From contig NZ_JBBIAB010000032.1 of the NCBI RefSeq assembly GCF_039634785.1, positions 1 to 48,443 on the forward strand: a DNA stretch of 48,443 bases. The letters run 5' to 3'. The notes beneath the pieces are model-generated. The model had not been told where the DNA came from and made no database searches. It was given only the letters and a program-made list of their open reading frames with translations. Positions 31,528 through 43,869 of this stretch are shown here, in pieces. Origin of the DNA: Tistrella mobilis (lineage in GTDB: Bacteria > Pseudomonadota > Alphaproteobacteria > Tistrellales > Tistrellaceae). The position numbers were made by a program, and so were the translations under genes. The first letter of the stretch is position 1. Every line of letters starts with the position of its first letter.

Positions 31528-31683
31528 TCAGGCCCGCGGGAAATCATAGGCGAGGACGATGTCCTGATTGTACCAGGCCTTGGCGCGGTCCGCCCGGCGG
31601 GCCGCGCATGACGGCACGCGCGTCCGCGAACCGTTGCCGGTTCGACGGGAGCACCGTCTCCACGAAACCACCACCATCGGCAT
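31528..31683 (-). CDS. tnaC: TnaC-like tryptophan-sensing leader peptide
   Basis: This short ORF of 51 codons lies 176 nt upstream of tryptophanase on the same strand. GGGAAGG at 31689-31695 is an ideal ribosome site 5 nt from its ATG. The C-terminus reads [15 protein letters not shown] and then stop. The key TnaC residues are all in register: Trp37, Asn39, Asp41 and Pro49. The Trp-to-Asp distance is 4 and Trp-to-Pro 12, identical to E. coli TnaC (W12, N14, D16, P24). Two residues follow the Pro, as in the Proteus-type peptide, which ends P-K-K. TnaC stalls the ribosome when free tryptophan binds, blocking termination before tnaA. The N-terminal 34 residues are basic and differ from known TnaC. 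The Lys next to the essential Trp in E. coli is Ala36 here. Confidence 0.8.
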   Translation of the reverse strand: MPMVVVSWRRCSRRTGNGSRTRVPSCAARRADRAKAWYNQDIVLAYDFPRA

Positions 31684-31734
31684 GGCGACCTTCCCAATCC
31701 ACGGGCACTGCTGTTGCAAAAGGTGGCGACAGGA

Positions 31735-31750
31735 TGTGATCCCTGTCAAG
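31735..31750. promoter_or_regulatory. CRP-like site upstream of the tnaC-like leader
   Basis: TGTGATCCCTGTCAAG fits the TGTGA-N6-TCACA pattern at 8 of 10 conserved positions and lies about 52 nt upstream of the leader ATG. The tna operon is CRP-activated in E. coli, which makes the site worth noting. A single imperfect site can be chance. Confidence 0.3.
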
Positions 31751-31809
31751 GGGCAGGACAGCATGTTAGAACTTTGAAGCGCTGCCGTGAGATACAGGGA
31801 CCATGACAT

Positions 31810-33582
31810 ATGGCGACGGCGACCGGTCCGGATAGCGGAATACTTCGCCCTCGTCGGCTGCGTCGGCCGGGGCTCAGAACCCTTCTCACCGTCACGATGG
31901 CCGGGCTCGCCCTGACCACGGTGGTTCTGCTCGCCCTGGTGGTGGCAGAGGTGGCCGGACGGCGGCAGGCGGCCGAGATCGGCGACGGTCTGGACGAGCT
32001 CGCCTTCCAGATGAGCGACAAGCTCGACCGCGCGATGTTCGAACGCTGGCGGGACATCCGGATCATCGCCGCGCGGCCGGTGCTGCGGGGCGACGACACC
32101 ACCGCCAAGCGGGTGGCGCTCGAAATCCTGCAGCAGACCTATCCCGATTACGCCTGGATCGGCTTCACCGATCCCCGGGGCAGGGTTCTGGCCTCGACCG
32201 GCGGCCTGCTCGAAGGCGAGGATGTCTCGGCGCGGCCCTGGTTTACGGCCGGGCTGAACGGGCCCTTCGTCGGCGACGTCCACAAGGCCCTGCTTCTGGA
32301 ACGGCTGCTGACCAACCCCGATCCGGGCACGCCGCTGCGCTTCGTCGACGTCTCGATGCCGGTGATGGCAGAAGGCGGGCTGATCGGCGTCGTCGGTGCC
32401 CATCTGTCGTGGAGCTGGGCCGACGACATCCGCCGGTCGCTGATCGCGCCGGGGGAAAGCCGCAGCGGCACCGACATTCTGGTCGTCGACAAGGATGGCG
32501 CCGTTCTGCTCGGCCCGCGCGCGCTCGAGGGGCAGAAACTCGATCTGCCGGGCCTGGCTGCGGGCACCACGGATCCCGGGCCGCGGGTCGAGACCTGGCC
32601 CGATGACGGCCGTGCCTATCTGACGGCCCTGCACCGCAGCCAGGGGTTTCGCGACTATCCGGGCCTTGGCTGGACGGTGGTGGTGCGCCAGCCGGTCGAT
32701 CAGGCCCTGACCCCGGTCCGCGATCTGCGCCGCCTGATCCTGTGGGGGGCGGTCGCGATCGCGGCCACCGCCTGCGGCTTCGCGCTGTGGCTGGCGGCCC
32801 GCATCGCCTCGCCGCTCGACCGGTTGAGCCGGGCGGCCCGGCGGGTGGGGGAGACCAGCAGCCCCGACGAGGTGCCGCTCGACGGCGGCTATCGCGAGGT
32901 CCGGGACCTGGCCTGGTCGCTGCAGCGGATGATCGCCGCGCTGACGCAGAAACAGGAGGAGCTGGTCCGCGCCAATCTCGGGCTGGAGGCGCGGGTCGCC
33001 GAGCGCACCGCCGAGCTGACCGCCGAGATCGCCGAGCGCCGGAAGGTGGAGCAGGAGCGCGAGGATCTGATCCAGCGCCTGAAACAGATGGCCGAGACCG
33101 ATTTCCTGACCGGGGTGATGAACCGGCGGTCCTTCTTCGACATCGCCGGTCGCGAACTCGCCGCCGCCCGGCGCTATGTCCGCGCGCTGGCCGTCATCGT
33201 GCTCGACATCGATCACTTCAAGCGGATCAACGACCGCTATGGCCACGGCACCGGCGACGAGATCCTGAAGGGTGTGGCAAAACGGCTTGCCGATGAAATG
33301 CGTGCCGGCGACATTCTGGCCCGCTTCGGCGGCGAGGAATTCGTCATCCTGCTTCAGGAAGCCGATCAGGACGCCGCCGTCGCCACGGCGGAGCGGTTGC
33401 GCACGGCGCTGGCCGACAGGAGTTTCGGCCTGATCGACGGCAGCTGCCTGACGGTCACCGCCAGCCTGGGCCTGGCGACCGCCGACCCCGAGACCGGCAG
33501 CATCGACGATCTGATCACCCGCGCCGATGCGGCACTTTACCGGGCCAAAGACGCCGGCCGGAACCGCGTTGAGGTGGGGTGA
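31810..33582 (+). CDS. Membrane-bound GGDEF diguanylate cyclase
   Basis: This 590-residue protein makes c-di-GMP. The order is membrane helix 1 (about 23-48), a periplasmic Cache-type sensor domain (about 50-305), helix 2 (about 308-331), a HAMP linker (about 332-385), a coiled coil (about 390-420) and a GGDEF domain. The active site is GGEEF at 507-511. An RxxD inhibitory site (Arg498-Asp501) sits exactly five residues ahead of it, so product feedback inhibition is expected. The neighbouring SLGLATAD and RADAALYRAKDAGRNRV motifs are intact. The gene is divergent from the tna leader. It probably senses an extracellular small molecule and controls motility or biofilm. Confidence 0.93.
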   Translation: MATATGPDSGILRPRRLRRPGLRTLLTVTMAGLALTTVVLLALVVAEVAGRRQAAEIGDGLDELAFQMSDKLDRAMFERWRDIRIIAARPVLRGDDTTAKRVALEILQQTYPDYAWIGFTDPRGRVLASTGGLLEGEDVSARPWFTAGLNGPFVGDVHKALLLERLLTNPDPGTPLRFVDVSMPVMAEGGLIGVVGAHLSWSWADDIRRSLIAPGESRSGTDILVVDKDGAVLLGPRALEGQKLDLPGLAAGTTDPGPRVETWPDDGRAYLTALHRSQGFRDYPGLGWTVVVRQPVDQALTPVRDLRRLILWGAVAIAATACGFALWLAARIASPLDRLSRAARRVGETSSPDEVPLDGGYREVRDLAWSLQRMIAALTQKQEELVRANLGLEARVAERTAELTAEIAERRKVEQEREDLIQRLKQMAETDFLTGVMNRRSFFDIAGRELAAARRYVRALAVIVLDIDHFKRINDRYGHGTGDEILKGVAKRLADEMRAGDILARFGGEEFVILLQEADQDAAVATAERLRTALADRSFGLIDGSCLTVTASLGLATADPETGSIDDLITRADAALYRAKDAGRNRVEVG

Positions 33583-33704
33583 ACCCGGTGTCATGTCATC
33601 GGCGCATTGCGTCGACTGCGCCGACGGTTCACCATACCGGGCAACGACCGGCCGGCCGGCGCATGGGGTGCCGGCGCGTGCCGGCACCGGAGGAACCGCA
33701 CGCC

Positions 33705-34580
33705 ATGACCGCCGAAGACACCGCCTTCACCTTGACCGCGCCCGACGGCCACGAGATCCGGGTCCGGGCCTGGCTGCCCGAGGGAACGCCCCGGGGCGTG
33801 GTGCAGCTTGCCCATGGCATGGGGGAGCATATCGGCCGCTATGACCGGCTTGCCCGCCGGCTGACCGCCGCCGGCCATGCGGTCTATGCCGCCAATCATC
33901 GCGGCCACGGGCCGGCGGCGGCCGAGGCCGGCGCGCTCGGCGATTTCGGGGCGGCCGGTTTTGCGGCTCTGGTCGACGATCTGGCGGTGATCGCCGCCGA
34001 TCTGGGGCGGCGCCATCCGGGGCTGAAGCGGGTGCTGGTGGGTCACAGCATGGGCTCGTTTGCCGCCCAGGCCTTCATGACCCGGCATCCGGGGGCGGTG
34101 GACGGTGTGGCGCTGTCGGGCACCACCGCGGTCGACATGCTGGGCCAGGCCGCCGCCTCGGGCAGTTTCCGGCTGGAAGACCTGAACCAGACCATCCCCG
34201 ATGCCCGCACCCCCTTCGACTGGCTGAGCCGCGACCCGGCCGAGGTCGATGCCTATATCGCCGATCCCTTGTGCGGCTTCACCGTCGCCGAGGCCTCGTT
34301 CGGCTCCATTTTCGAGGTCTGCGGCCCGATCTGGCAGCCCGAGGCGACCGCGCGGCTGGTGCGCGACATGCCGCTGCTGCTGTTCATCGGCGATCGCGAC
34401 CCGGTCGGCGGCGACATGGTCTGGTTCGATACACTGGTCGGCCGCTATCGGGCGGCGGGTCTGGCCGATGTCTCGGTCCATGTCTTCGGCGGCGCCCGTC
34501 ACGAAACCCTGAACGAGACCAATCGAGACGAGGTGATGACGGTGCTGGGCGCCTGGATCGACCGGGTCACCGCCGCCTGA
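33705..34580 (+). CDS. Alpha/beta hydrolase (monoacylglycerol lipase-like)
   Basis: The 291 residues carry the serine-hydrolase fold of the Hydrolase_4/S33 group. HGMGEHIGRY forms the oxyanion loop, ANHRGHG follows, and the nucleophile elbow is GHSMGS with Ser115. FIGDRDPVGG carries the Asp and GGARHETLNE the His. GGAGGA lies about 10 nt before ATG 33705. This group hydrolyses monoacylglycerols or related esters. It is separated by 122 nt from the upstream diguanylate cyclase gene and converges with dctD. Confidence 0.9.
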   Translation: MTAEDTAFTLTAPDGHEIRVRAWLPEGTPRGVVQLAHGMGEHIGRYDRLARRLTAAGHAVYAANHRGHGPAAAEAGALGDFGAAGFAALVDDLAVIAADLGRRHPGLKRVLVGHSMGSFAAQAFMTRHPGAVDGVALSGTTAVDMLGQAAASGSFRLEDLNQTIPDARTPFDWLSRDPAEVDAYIADPLCGFTVAEASFGSIFEVCGPIWQPEATARLVRDMPLLLFIGDRDPVGGDMVWFDTLVGRYRAAGLADVSVHVFGGARHETLNETNRDEVMTVLGAWIDRVTAA

Positions 34581-34582
34581 AC

Positions 34583-34614
34583 CGTCAACCCGGACATCAT
34601 CAACCCTGGCATCA

Positions 34615-34626
<12 letters not shown>
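34583..34626. repeat. 15-nt imperfect tandem repeat between hydrolase and dctD
   Basis: About three copies of a unit like ATCATCAACCCTGGC run from just after the hydrolase stop into the last codons of dctD. They are imperfect and probably slipped-strand duplications. Confidence 0.6.
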
Positions 34627-35990
<1,364 letters not shown>

Positions 35991-35994
<4 letters not shown>

Positions 35995-37892
35995 CCGGCC
36001 TCCGGCAGATCGATGATGAAGGTGGCGCCGCCCGTCGTCGCGGGCGGCTCTGCGGCAAGCGTGCCGCCCATGTCGCGCACCAGATCGGCCGAGATCACCA
36101 GCCCCAGCCCCAGCCCGTCGGGTTTGGTGGTGCGGAAGGGCAGGAACAGGGCCTCGCGGATATCGGGCGGCAGCCCCGGCCCGTTGTCCGAGACCAGGAT
36201 CCTGAGCCGCGTCGTGCCGTCCCCGGCAATGATGCGCGCGACCCTTATGGCGATCCGCGGTGTCGGGCGCCCCTCGACCGCGTCGATCGCATTGCCGATC
36301 AGGTTGACCAGAACCTGTTCCAGCCGCACCCGCTCCGCCACCACCCGCGTCGCGCCGGTCTCTGACGGGATGTCGCAGACCAGGTCGATGCCGGCGGCCC
36401 GGATCCGGTGGCCCAGCAGCAGCAGGGCGCCGTCGATCGCCTCCGTCACCTGCACGGGTCTGGGCGCGGTGCCGGCCTTGCGGGCGAAGCCGCGCAGCTG
36501 GCCGGTGATCGTGCCGATGCGCGTGGTCAGCTCGCCGATGCGGGACAGATTGGCCAGGGCGGCATCGGCCCGGTCGCGCTCCAGGAAGGCGCGGGCATTG
36601 TCGGCGAAGGCGCGGATCGCCGCCACCGGCTGGTTGATCTCGTGGGCGACGCTGGCGGCGATACGGCCCAGAACCGCCAGCCGCCCGGCCTGGATCAGAT
36701 CGTCCTGCAGGCGCCTTGCGGCGGCCTCGGCCTGGCGGCGTTCCTCCATCCCGGCCTCGAGTGCCGCATAGGCGCGGGCCAGATCGGCGGTGCGGTCGGC
36801 AACCGCCGCCTCCAGCCTCTGCCGTTCCAGGGCGGCGCGGGCGGCCCGGCCTTGCAGCTGCTGGCGGCGATACAGCCCGGCGGCCGCCAGGGCCGCAAGC
36901 AGGGCGATGCCGGTGCCGGCCAGCGCGCGCGCATCGGCCACCGCCCGCAGCATCGCCTGGTCGGCCGGGGTCATCAGATGCAGGGTCCAGCCGATTTCGG
37001 GCATGGTCAGGCTCTGATGCAGCAAAACGGCATCATCGACGCGCAGCAGCGCCTGATCGCCGGCCGCGGGCGCGAAAGGCAGGGGGTCGAGCGGTGCATC
37101 GCCGTATTGCAGCCCGGCGCGGATCGCGGCCCGCATCTCTTCGGGCAGCGGCGTCAGGCTGCGGAAGCGCCAGCCTGCGACCCCGCTGACCAGAACCACG
37201 CCGCGGGCATCGGTGGCGAAGATCCGTTCGGGCGCGCCGGCCCAGATCGCCTCCAGCCGGTCGAATTCGATCTTCACCACCATCACGCCCAGCCCATGGC
37301 GCGGAACGGCGCCCCGATCGTCGTCGATCCGCCGGGCCAGATACATGCCAGGGCGGTGGCTGACCGTGCCCATGGCGAAATGCTCGGCGGCGCCTTCGGC
37401 CATGGCCACGGCGTAATAGGGCCGGAAGCCGTAATCATTGCCCACGAAGCTGACCGGCGTCGCCCAGTTGCTGGCCGCCAGCGTCAGACCGTGATCGTCG
37501 ATCAGGTAGATCACCGCTGCACGGGTGGCGCGGGTCAGCGCCTCCAGCTTGCGGTTCAGCCGGTCGCGGGCGCCGGTATCCTCCGGTGCCCGCAGCACTG
37601 CAAGCGCATCGGGATCGCGCGCCAGCACCACCGGCAGGGCGCGCTGCTTGTCGATCTCGGCGCCCAGCGTCTCGGCGTTCAGCGACAGTGAAACCCGTCC
37701 GGCCTGGCCCAGATCGGCCAGAACCTCGTCCCGTGCGATCCGCCCGGCCTGCCAGACCACAAGCCCGCCGATCACCAGCCACAGGCAGACGAATGCCGCC
37801 CAGACCCGGATCCGTCTCCGGCGGATCAGGCTGGCATCGGCGGGCCCGACGGTGGCGGTGCCCGGGGGTGTGGGGGCGGCGCGGTCGCTCAT
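35991..37892 (-). CDS. dctB: C4-dicarboxylate sensor histidine kinase DctB
   Basis: The 633-residue kinase has an N-terminal membrane helix ([21 protein letters not shown]), a large periplasmic double-Cache sensor ([26 protein letters not shown] and following), a second helix near 275-300 and a coiled coil. The HisKA box has His417 ([15 protein letters not shown]), followed by an HATPase domain with [15 protein letters not shown] and [12 protein letters not shown] 37892 was chosen because upstream in-frame codons lack sensor or membrane features. In rhizobia DctB senses succinate, malate or fumarate and phosphorylates DctD. The gene is divergent from dctA, the usual arrangement. Confidence 0.95.
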
Positions 37893-37936
37893 GGCGCCAG
37901 TGTCCGACGAATCGCGCCCGCGCGCAAATCCACACA

Positions 37937-37955
37937 TTGTGCGGAAATTCGCCAA
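37937..37955. promoter_or_regulatory. Candidate DctD upstream activator site
   Basis: TTGTGCGGAAATTCGCCAA is an imperfect palindrome resembling rhizobial DctD sites (TGTGCGGAAATCCGCACA style). It lies about 110 nt upstream of the sigma-54 promoter, a normal enhancer distance. A second related site at about 37980-38000 is weaker. Confidence 0.55.
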
Positions 37956-38062
37956 TATCGCCGCCAATCCGGGCGGATATCCACACACTTCACGCAAAGT
38001 CCGATGGCGCATGCCGGGTATTCCGCCAGGGAATTCAAGGATTTGTTCGTCCTGGTGCCGGC

Positions 38063-38077
38063 TGGCACGCCGATTGC
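38063..38077 (+). promoter_or_regulatory. Sigma-54 (-24/-12) promoter of dctA
   Basis: TGGCACGCCGATTGC matches the TGGCAC-N5-TTGC consensus exactly, with the -24 GG at 38064-38065 and the -12 GC at 38076-38077. The transcript would start about 88 nt before the dctA ATG. The divergent dctBD pair encodes the matching activator. Confidence 0.9.
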
Positions 38078-38176
38078 CAACAGCGGCCTCCGGGTCCGCC
38101 GGCAGGGGATGGCGGGCCGGATTCCAAGATCGGCCGGCGCCGCACGCCGGCGAAAACCCGGAGGAGGACGCCGGCG

Positions 38177-39589
38177 ATGGCACAGGGTCTCGCAGGGCAG
38201 GGCGCGCAGGCAGGCGCCGCCCGGCCGAAGAAAATTTATCAGCACCTCTACGTCCAGGTCCTGATCGCGGTGGCGGCAGGCATCCTGCTCGGCCATTTCT
38301 ATCCGCAGCTGGGCGCGGATCTGAAGCCGCTCGGCGATGCCTTCATCAAACTGGTCAAGATGATCATCGCCCCGGTCATCTTCCTGACCGTGGTCACCGG
38401 CATCGCGGGCATGAGCGATCTTGAGAAGGTCGGCCGGGTCGGCGCCAAGGCGATGATCTATTTCCTGGTCTTCTCGACGCTGGCCCTGATCGTCGGGCTG
38501 GTCATCGCCAATGTCGTCCAGCCGGGTGCCGGCATGCATATCGACCCGGCCAGCCTGGATGCCGCCGCGGTCAAGGCCTATGCCGACAAGGCCCATGACC
38601 AGACGCTCATCGGCTTCCTGATGGGCATCATCCCGGCCACCGCTTTCAGCGCCTTCGCCTCGGGCGATATTCTGCAGGTGCTGTTCTTCTCGGTGCTGTT
38701 CGGCGTCGGCCTGTCGATGATCGGCGAGCGCGGCGCGCCGGTGCTTGGCTTCCTGAAGATCACCACCCAGGTCGTCTTCAACATCGTCCATATCGTGATG
38801 AAGGTCGCACCCATCGGTGCCTTCGGCGCGATGGCCTTCACCATCGGCAAATACGGCATCGGCTCCATCGCCAATCTGGCGATGCTGGTCGGTACCTTCT
38901 ACATCACCGCCCTCTTTTTCGTGCTGGTCGTGCTGGGGGCGGTCGCCCGTGCCAACGGCTTCTCGATCCTGCGCCTGATCCGCTACATCAAAGCGGAGCT
39001 GCTGCTGGTGCTGGGCACCAGTTCCTCGGAATCGGCGCTGCCTTCGCTGATGGAAAAGATGGAAAAGGCCGGCTGTTCCAAGCCCGTCGTCGGCCTGGTC
39101 GTGCCGACCGGCTATTCCTTCAATCTGGACGGCACCAACATCTACATGACCATGGCGGCGCTGTTCATCGCCCAGGCGACCGACACGCCGCTGGGGCTGG
39201 GCGATCAGATCCTGCTGCTGCTGGTGGCGATGTTGAGTTCCAAGGGCGCCGCCGGCGTCACCGGATCGGGCTTCATCACGCTGGCGGCGACGCTGGCGGT
39301 GGTGCCCAGCGTGCCGGTCGCCGGCATGGCGCTGATCCTGGGCGTCGACCGCTTCATGTCGGAATGCCGCTCTCTGACCAATTTCGTCGGCAACGCCATG
39401 GCCGCGATCGTGGTCGCGCGCTGGGAAGGGGAGCTGGACCGCGACCGTCTGGCGGCGACGCTGGAAGCCGGGCGGGTGCTGGATGATGCCACCGAAGCGG
39501 CCCCCGTACACATGCCGGCCCCTGGCCTTGCCCGGCCGCTTGCCGGCCCACCGATCGCGGGGACTCCGATCGCGGGGCCTGCCGAGTAA
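38177..39589 (+). CDS. dctA: C4-dicarboxylate/H+ symporter DctA
   Basis: The DAACS-family inner-membrane symporter has 470 residues. [26 protein letters not shown] begins the transporter. The substrate/cation core [38 protein letters not shown] and [12 protein letters not shown] are all in place, as is [23 protein letters not shown] lies 9 nt before the ATG. It imports succinate, malate and fumarate, and its promoter is a sigma-54 type served by DctB/DctD. The C-terminus has a short Pro/Ala tail with a 5-residue repeat ([10 protein letters not shown]). Confidence 0.97.
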   Translation: MAQGLAGQGAQAGAARPKKIYQHLYVQVLIAVAAGILLGHFYPQLGADLKPLGDAFIKLVKMIIAPVIFLTVVTGIAGMSDLEKVGRVGAKAMIYFLVFSTLALIVGLVIANVVQPGAGMHIDPASLDAAAVKAYADKAHDQTLIGFLMGIIPATAFSAFASGDILQVLFFSVLFGVGLSMIGERGAPVLGFLKITTQVVFNIVHIVMKVAPIGAFGAMAFTIGKYGIGSIANLAMLVGTFYITALFFVLVVLGAVARANGFSILRLIRYIKAELLLVLGTSSSESALPSLMEKMEKAGCSKPVVGLVVPTGYSFNLDGTNIYMTMAALFIAQATDTPLGLGDQILLLLVAMLSSKGAAGVTGSGFITLAATLAVVPSVPVAGMALILGVDRFMSECRSLTNFVGNAMAAIVVARWEGELDRDRLAATLEAGRVLDDATEAAPVHMPAPGLARPLAGPPIAGTPIAGPAE

Positions 39590-39608
39590 CGGCAGCCTCG
39601 CCAGACCC

Positions 39609-39644
39609 TGCCCCGGGGGAAGGGGCACGCGGCCCCGCCGGGGC
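39609..39644. terminator. GC-rich hairpins between dctA and GST gene
   Basis: TGCCCC/GGGGCA (39609-39627) and GCCCC/GGGGC (39632-39644) form two adjacent hairpins in the gap between convergent genes. There is no T-run; they may serve as a bidirectional terminator. Confidence 0.5.
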
Positions 39645-39721
39645 GCCATCCGTCGGGGGAGGTGGATGGCGCCGGGCGGGGCCGCAGCTTTTGTGCCGGT
39701 GCGGTGCGCCGTCCCGAAGGC

Positions 39722-40333
39722 TCAGGGCAGCTTCTGGGCGGTCTTCGCCGCGTCGCGATCGCGGCAGCGCTTCACCCAGTCCGCGACATGGGGCACGCCC
39801 GACAGATCCATGCGTGCCGCCGCCAGCCAGTGGACGATGGCCGAGACATTGAGGTCGGCCACGGTGAAGCGGCCGCCGACCAGCCAGCCATCGCCCTTGG
39901 CCAGGGCCTTGTCGAGCACGGCGAGCGGCCGGGCAAGGCTGGCTTCCGCCGCCTCGGCGCGGGCGGCATCGCGGGCTTCGCCGCGCAGCACCAGGCGGTG
40001 CAGCAGCACGGTCAGCGACAGCGCCTCCAGATCGGTGACCGCCCAGAAGCTCCACTGGGCCATCAGCCCCGCTTCGGCGGCATTGCCCGCGGCAAGCGGC
40101 CCGCCGTGTTTCGCGGCCAGGTAGAGGTTGATCGCCATGGATTCGGTGATGACCACGCCGTCGTCCTCGATCACCGGAATCCGGAGATTGGGGTTGAGGC
40201 GGGCAATGTCGGGGTCGCTCGCCGCGTCGGCGATCTTGACCGGGATGTGCTCGTAGGCGATGCCGAGTTCCTCGGCCATCCAGAGATTGCGCGAGGTGCG
40301 CGACGCGCTCATCCCGTAGATCTTCAACGTCAT
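39722..40333 (-). CDS. Glutathione S-transferase family protein
   Basis: The 203 residues have an N-terminal thioredoxin-like domain (MTLKIYGMSASRTSRNLWMAEELGI, with the LRIPVIEDDGVVITESMAINLYLA glutathione-binding stretch, where ES follows the cis-Pro) and a helical C-terminal domain. The Ser-rich start SASRTSRN fits an Ser-type or bacterial GST active site. GGAGGA lies about 10 nt upstream. It is downstream of the hybrid histidine kinase on the same strand, 123 nt away, so possible readthrough should be kept in mind. Confidence 0.92.
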   Translation of the reverse strand: MTLKIYGMSASRTSRNLWMAEELGIAYEHIPVKIADAASDPDIARLNPNLRIPVIEDDGVVITESMAINLYLAAKHGGPLAAGNAAEAGLMAQWSFWAVTDLEALSLTVLLHRLVLRGEARDAARAEAAEASLARPLAVLDKALAKGDGWLVGGRFTVADLNVSAIVHWLAAARMDLSGVPHVADWVKRCRDRDAAKTAQKLP

Positions 40334-40456
40334 GACCCGTATTTCCTCCGTCGGTCGGGTCCCCCGGCCTTGCGCGGGGGTATCGTGGACGGCAGGACGT
40401 TAGCACGAGCCGCGGGCCGCGCGCATCGGCGCAGGTGGCCCGCGGGCCGGGGCCGG

Positions 40457-42706
<2,250 letters not shown>

Positions 42707-42763
42707 CTTCCGGCCCCTTCGGCGTGTACGTCCTTCAGATCCTACACTGTCCCGAAAAGGGGT

Positions 42764-42785
42764 AAACAAATCGCGTATATCGCGA
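42764..42785 (-). terminator. Intrinsic terminator of the carbohydrate ABC operon
   Basis: On the minus strand, TCGCG-ATATA-CGCGA is followed by TTTGTTT, starting 5 nt after the ATP-binding-protein stop codon. A 5-bp GC stem plus a T-rich tail fits a Rho-independent terminator. Confidence 0.75.
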
Positions 42786-42789
42786 GCCG

Positions 42790-43860
42790 TCAGACAGAAA
42801 ATCGACCGGATGCCAGCCGGCGCTCATCGGCCCCGAAAGCGTGCAGGCCGGCCGCACGGAGGGTGATCCCGACCCTGTCGCCGGCGGGCGGCGCCGGCTG
42901 ATGATGGCGGACCACGATTTCGTCGCCGTCATCGACCCGCAGATGCAGGATCCGGCTGTCGCCCAGCTCTTCGATCATCCGGACCCGGCCGGTCGTCACC
43001 GCATCGGGGGCGTCGGCGGTGGTGATCGCCAGATCCTCGGGCCGGATGCCGATCCAGGCGGTGGCCTGGGGCAGATCCCCCGCCGCGGCCAGTGCCCGGC
43101 CGGCGGCGCTGGCGGGGGAGGCGACGTTCATCTGCGGGCTGCCCAGGAAGCGGGCGACGAACAGGGTGTCGGGGCGGGTGTAAAGATCATGCGGCGGGCC
43201 CGCCTGCTCGATCCGGCCGCGGTTCAGCACCACCAGCCGGTCGGCCAGCGTCATCGCCTCCACCTGATCATGGGTGACGTGGATGATGGTGGCGCCCAGA
43301 TCGGCATGCATGGCGGCAAGCTCCACCCGGGTGCCGGCCCGCAATGCGGCGTCCAGATTGGACAGCGGCTCGTCGAACAGGAAGACCTTGGGGTCGCGCA
43401 CGATGGCGCGGGCGATCGCCACCCGCTGGCGCTGGCCGCCCGACAGCTGGGCCGGCCTGCGGTCCATCAGCTCGCCGATCTTCAGCATGTCTGCGGCCCT
43501 GGCGATCCGCGCGCGGATGTCGGCGTCCGAGGCCCCGGCGATCTTCAGCCCGAAGCCGATATTGCGACGGACGGTCATATGCGGGTAGAGCGCATAGGAC
43601 TGGAAGACCATCGAGACGCCGCGTTTCGCCGGCGGCAGCTGATCGACCCGGTCGCCGTCGATCAGGATCTCGCCCGCGCTCGGTGCGTCCAGCCCGGCGA
43701 TCAGCCGCAGCAGGGTGGATTTGCCGCAGCCCGAGGGGCCCACCACCACGGTGAAGCTGCCGCGCGGCACGGCGAGGTCCAGCCCGCGCAGCACCTCGGC
43801 CGCGCCATAGCGGCGGCCGAGGCCGCGAAGTTCCAGCATGGGGGGCAGATCGTCGGTCAT
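42790..43860 (-). CDS. Sugar ABC transporter ATP-binding protein (ThuK/UgpC/MsmX type)
   Basis: The 356-residue ATPase has Walker A GPSGCGKST at 41-49, signature LSGGQ at 139-143, Walker B LFDEP near 161-165 and the H-loop His197. A C-terminal regulatory OB-like domain (about 240-356, WIGIRPEDLAI) is shared with the CUT1 carbohydrate importers. It is the last gene of the four-gene operon, 9 nt after the permease gene, and is followed by a terminator. It powers import of a di- or oligosaccharide. Confidence 0.95.
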   Translation of the reverse strand: MTDDLPPMLELRGLGRRYGAAEVLRGLDLAVPRGSFTVVVGPSGCGKSTLLRLIAGLDAPSAGEILIDGDRVDQLPPAKRGVSMVFQSYALYPHMTVRRNIGFGLKIAGASDADIRARIARAADMLKIGELMDRRPAQLSGGQRQRVAIARAIVRDPKVFLFDEPLSNLDAALRAGTRVELAAMHADLGATIIHVTHDQVEAMTLADRLVVLNRGRIEQAGPPHDLYTRPDTLFVARFLGSPQMNVASPASAAGRALAAAGDLPQATAWIGIRPEDLAITTADAPDAVTTGRVRMIEELGDSRILHLRVDDGDEIVVRHHQPAPPAGDRVGITLRAAGLHAFGADERRLASGRFSV

Positions 43861-43869
43861 GAGCGCGCG

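Noticed and set aside
31389-31697. A TTG-started minus-strand frame with three consecutive Trp codons near its start (RWWWF), upstream of tnaA.
   Set aside because: It has no ribosome site of its own, and it overlaps the tnaC-like ORF, which has a strong ribosome site, an ATG and the conserved TnaC spacing. The Trp run comes from a GGT repeat read in another frame.
31528-33687. A 700-codon open frame antisense to the diguanylate cyclase gene.
   Set aside because: Long antisense frames are expected in such GC-rich DNA. The GGDEF protein on the other strand has full domain support; only the last 51 codons of the antisense frame make a plausible peptide.
37975-38005. A second DctD-type site (ATATCCACACACTTCACGCAAAG).
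   Set aside because: Too imperfect to claim on its own; mentioned only as weak support for the better site at 37937-37955.
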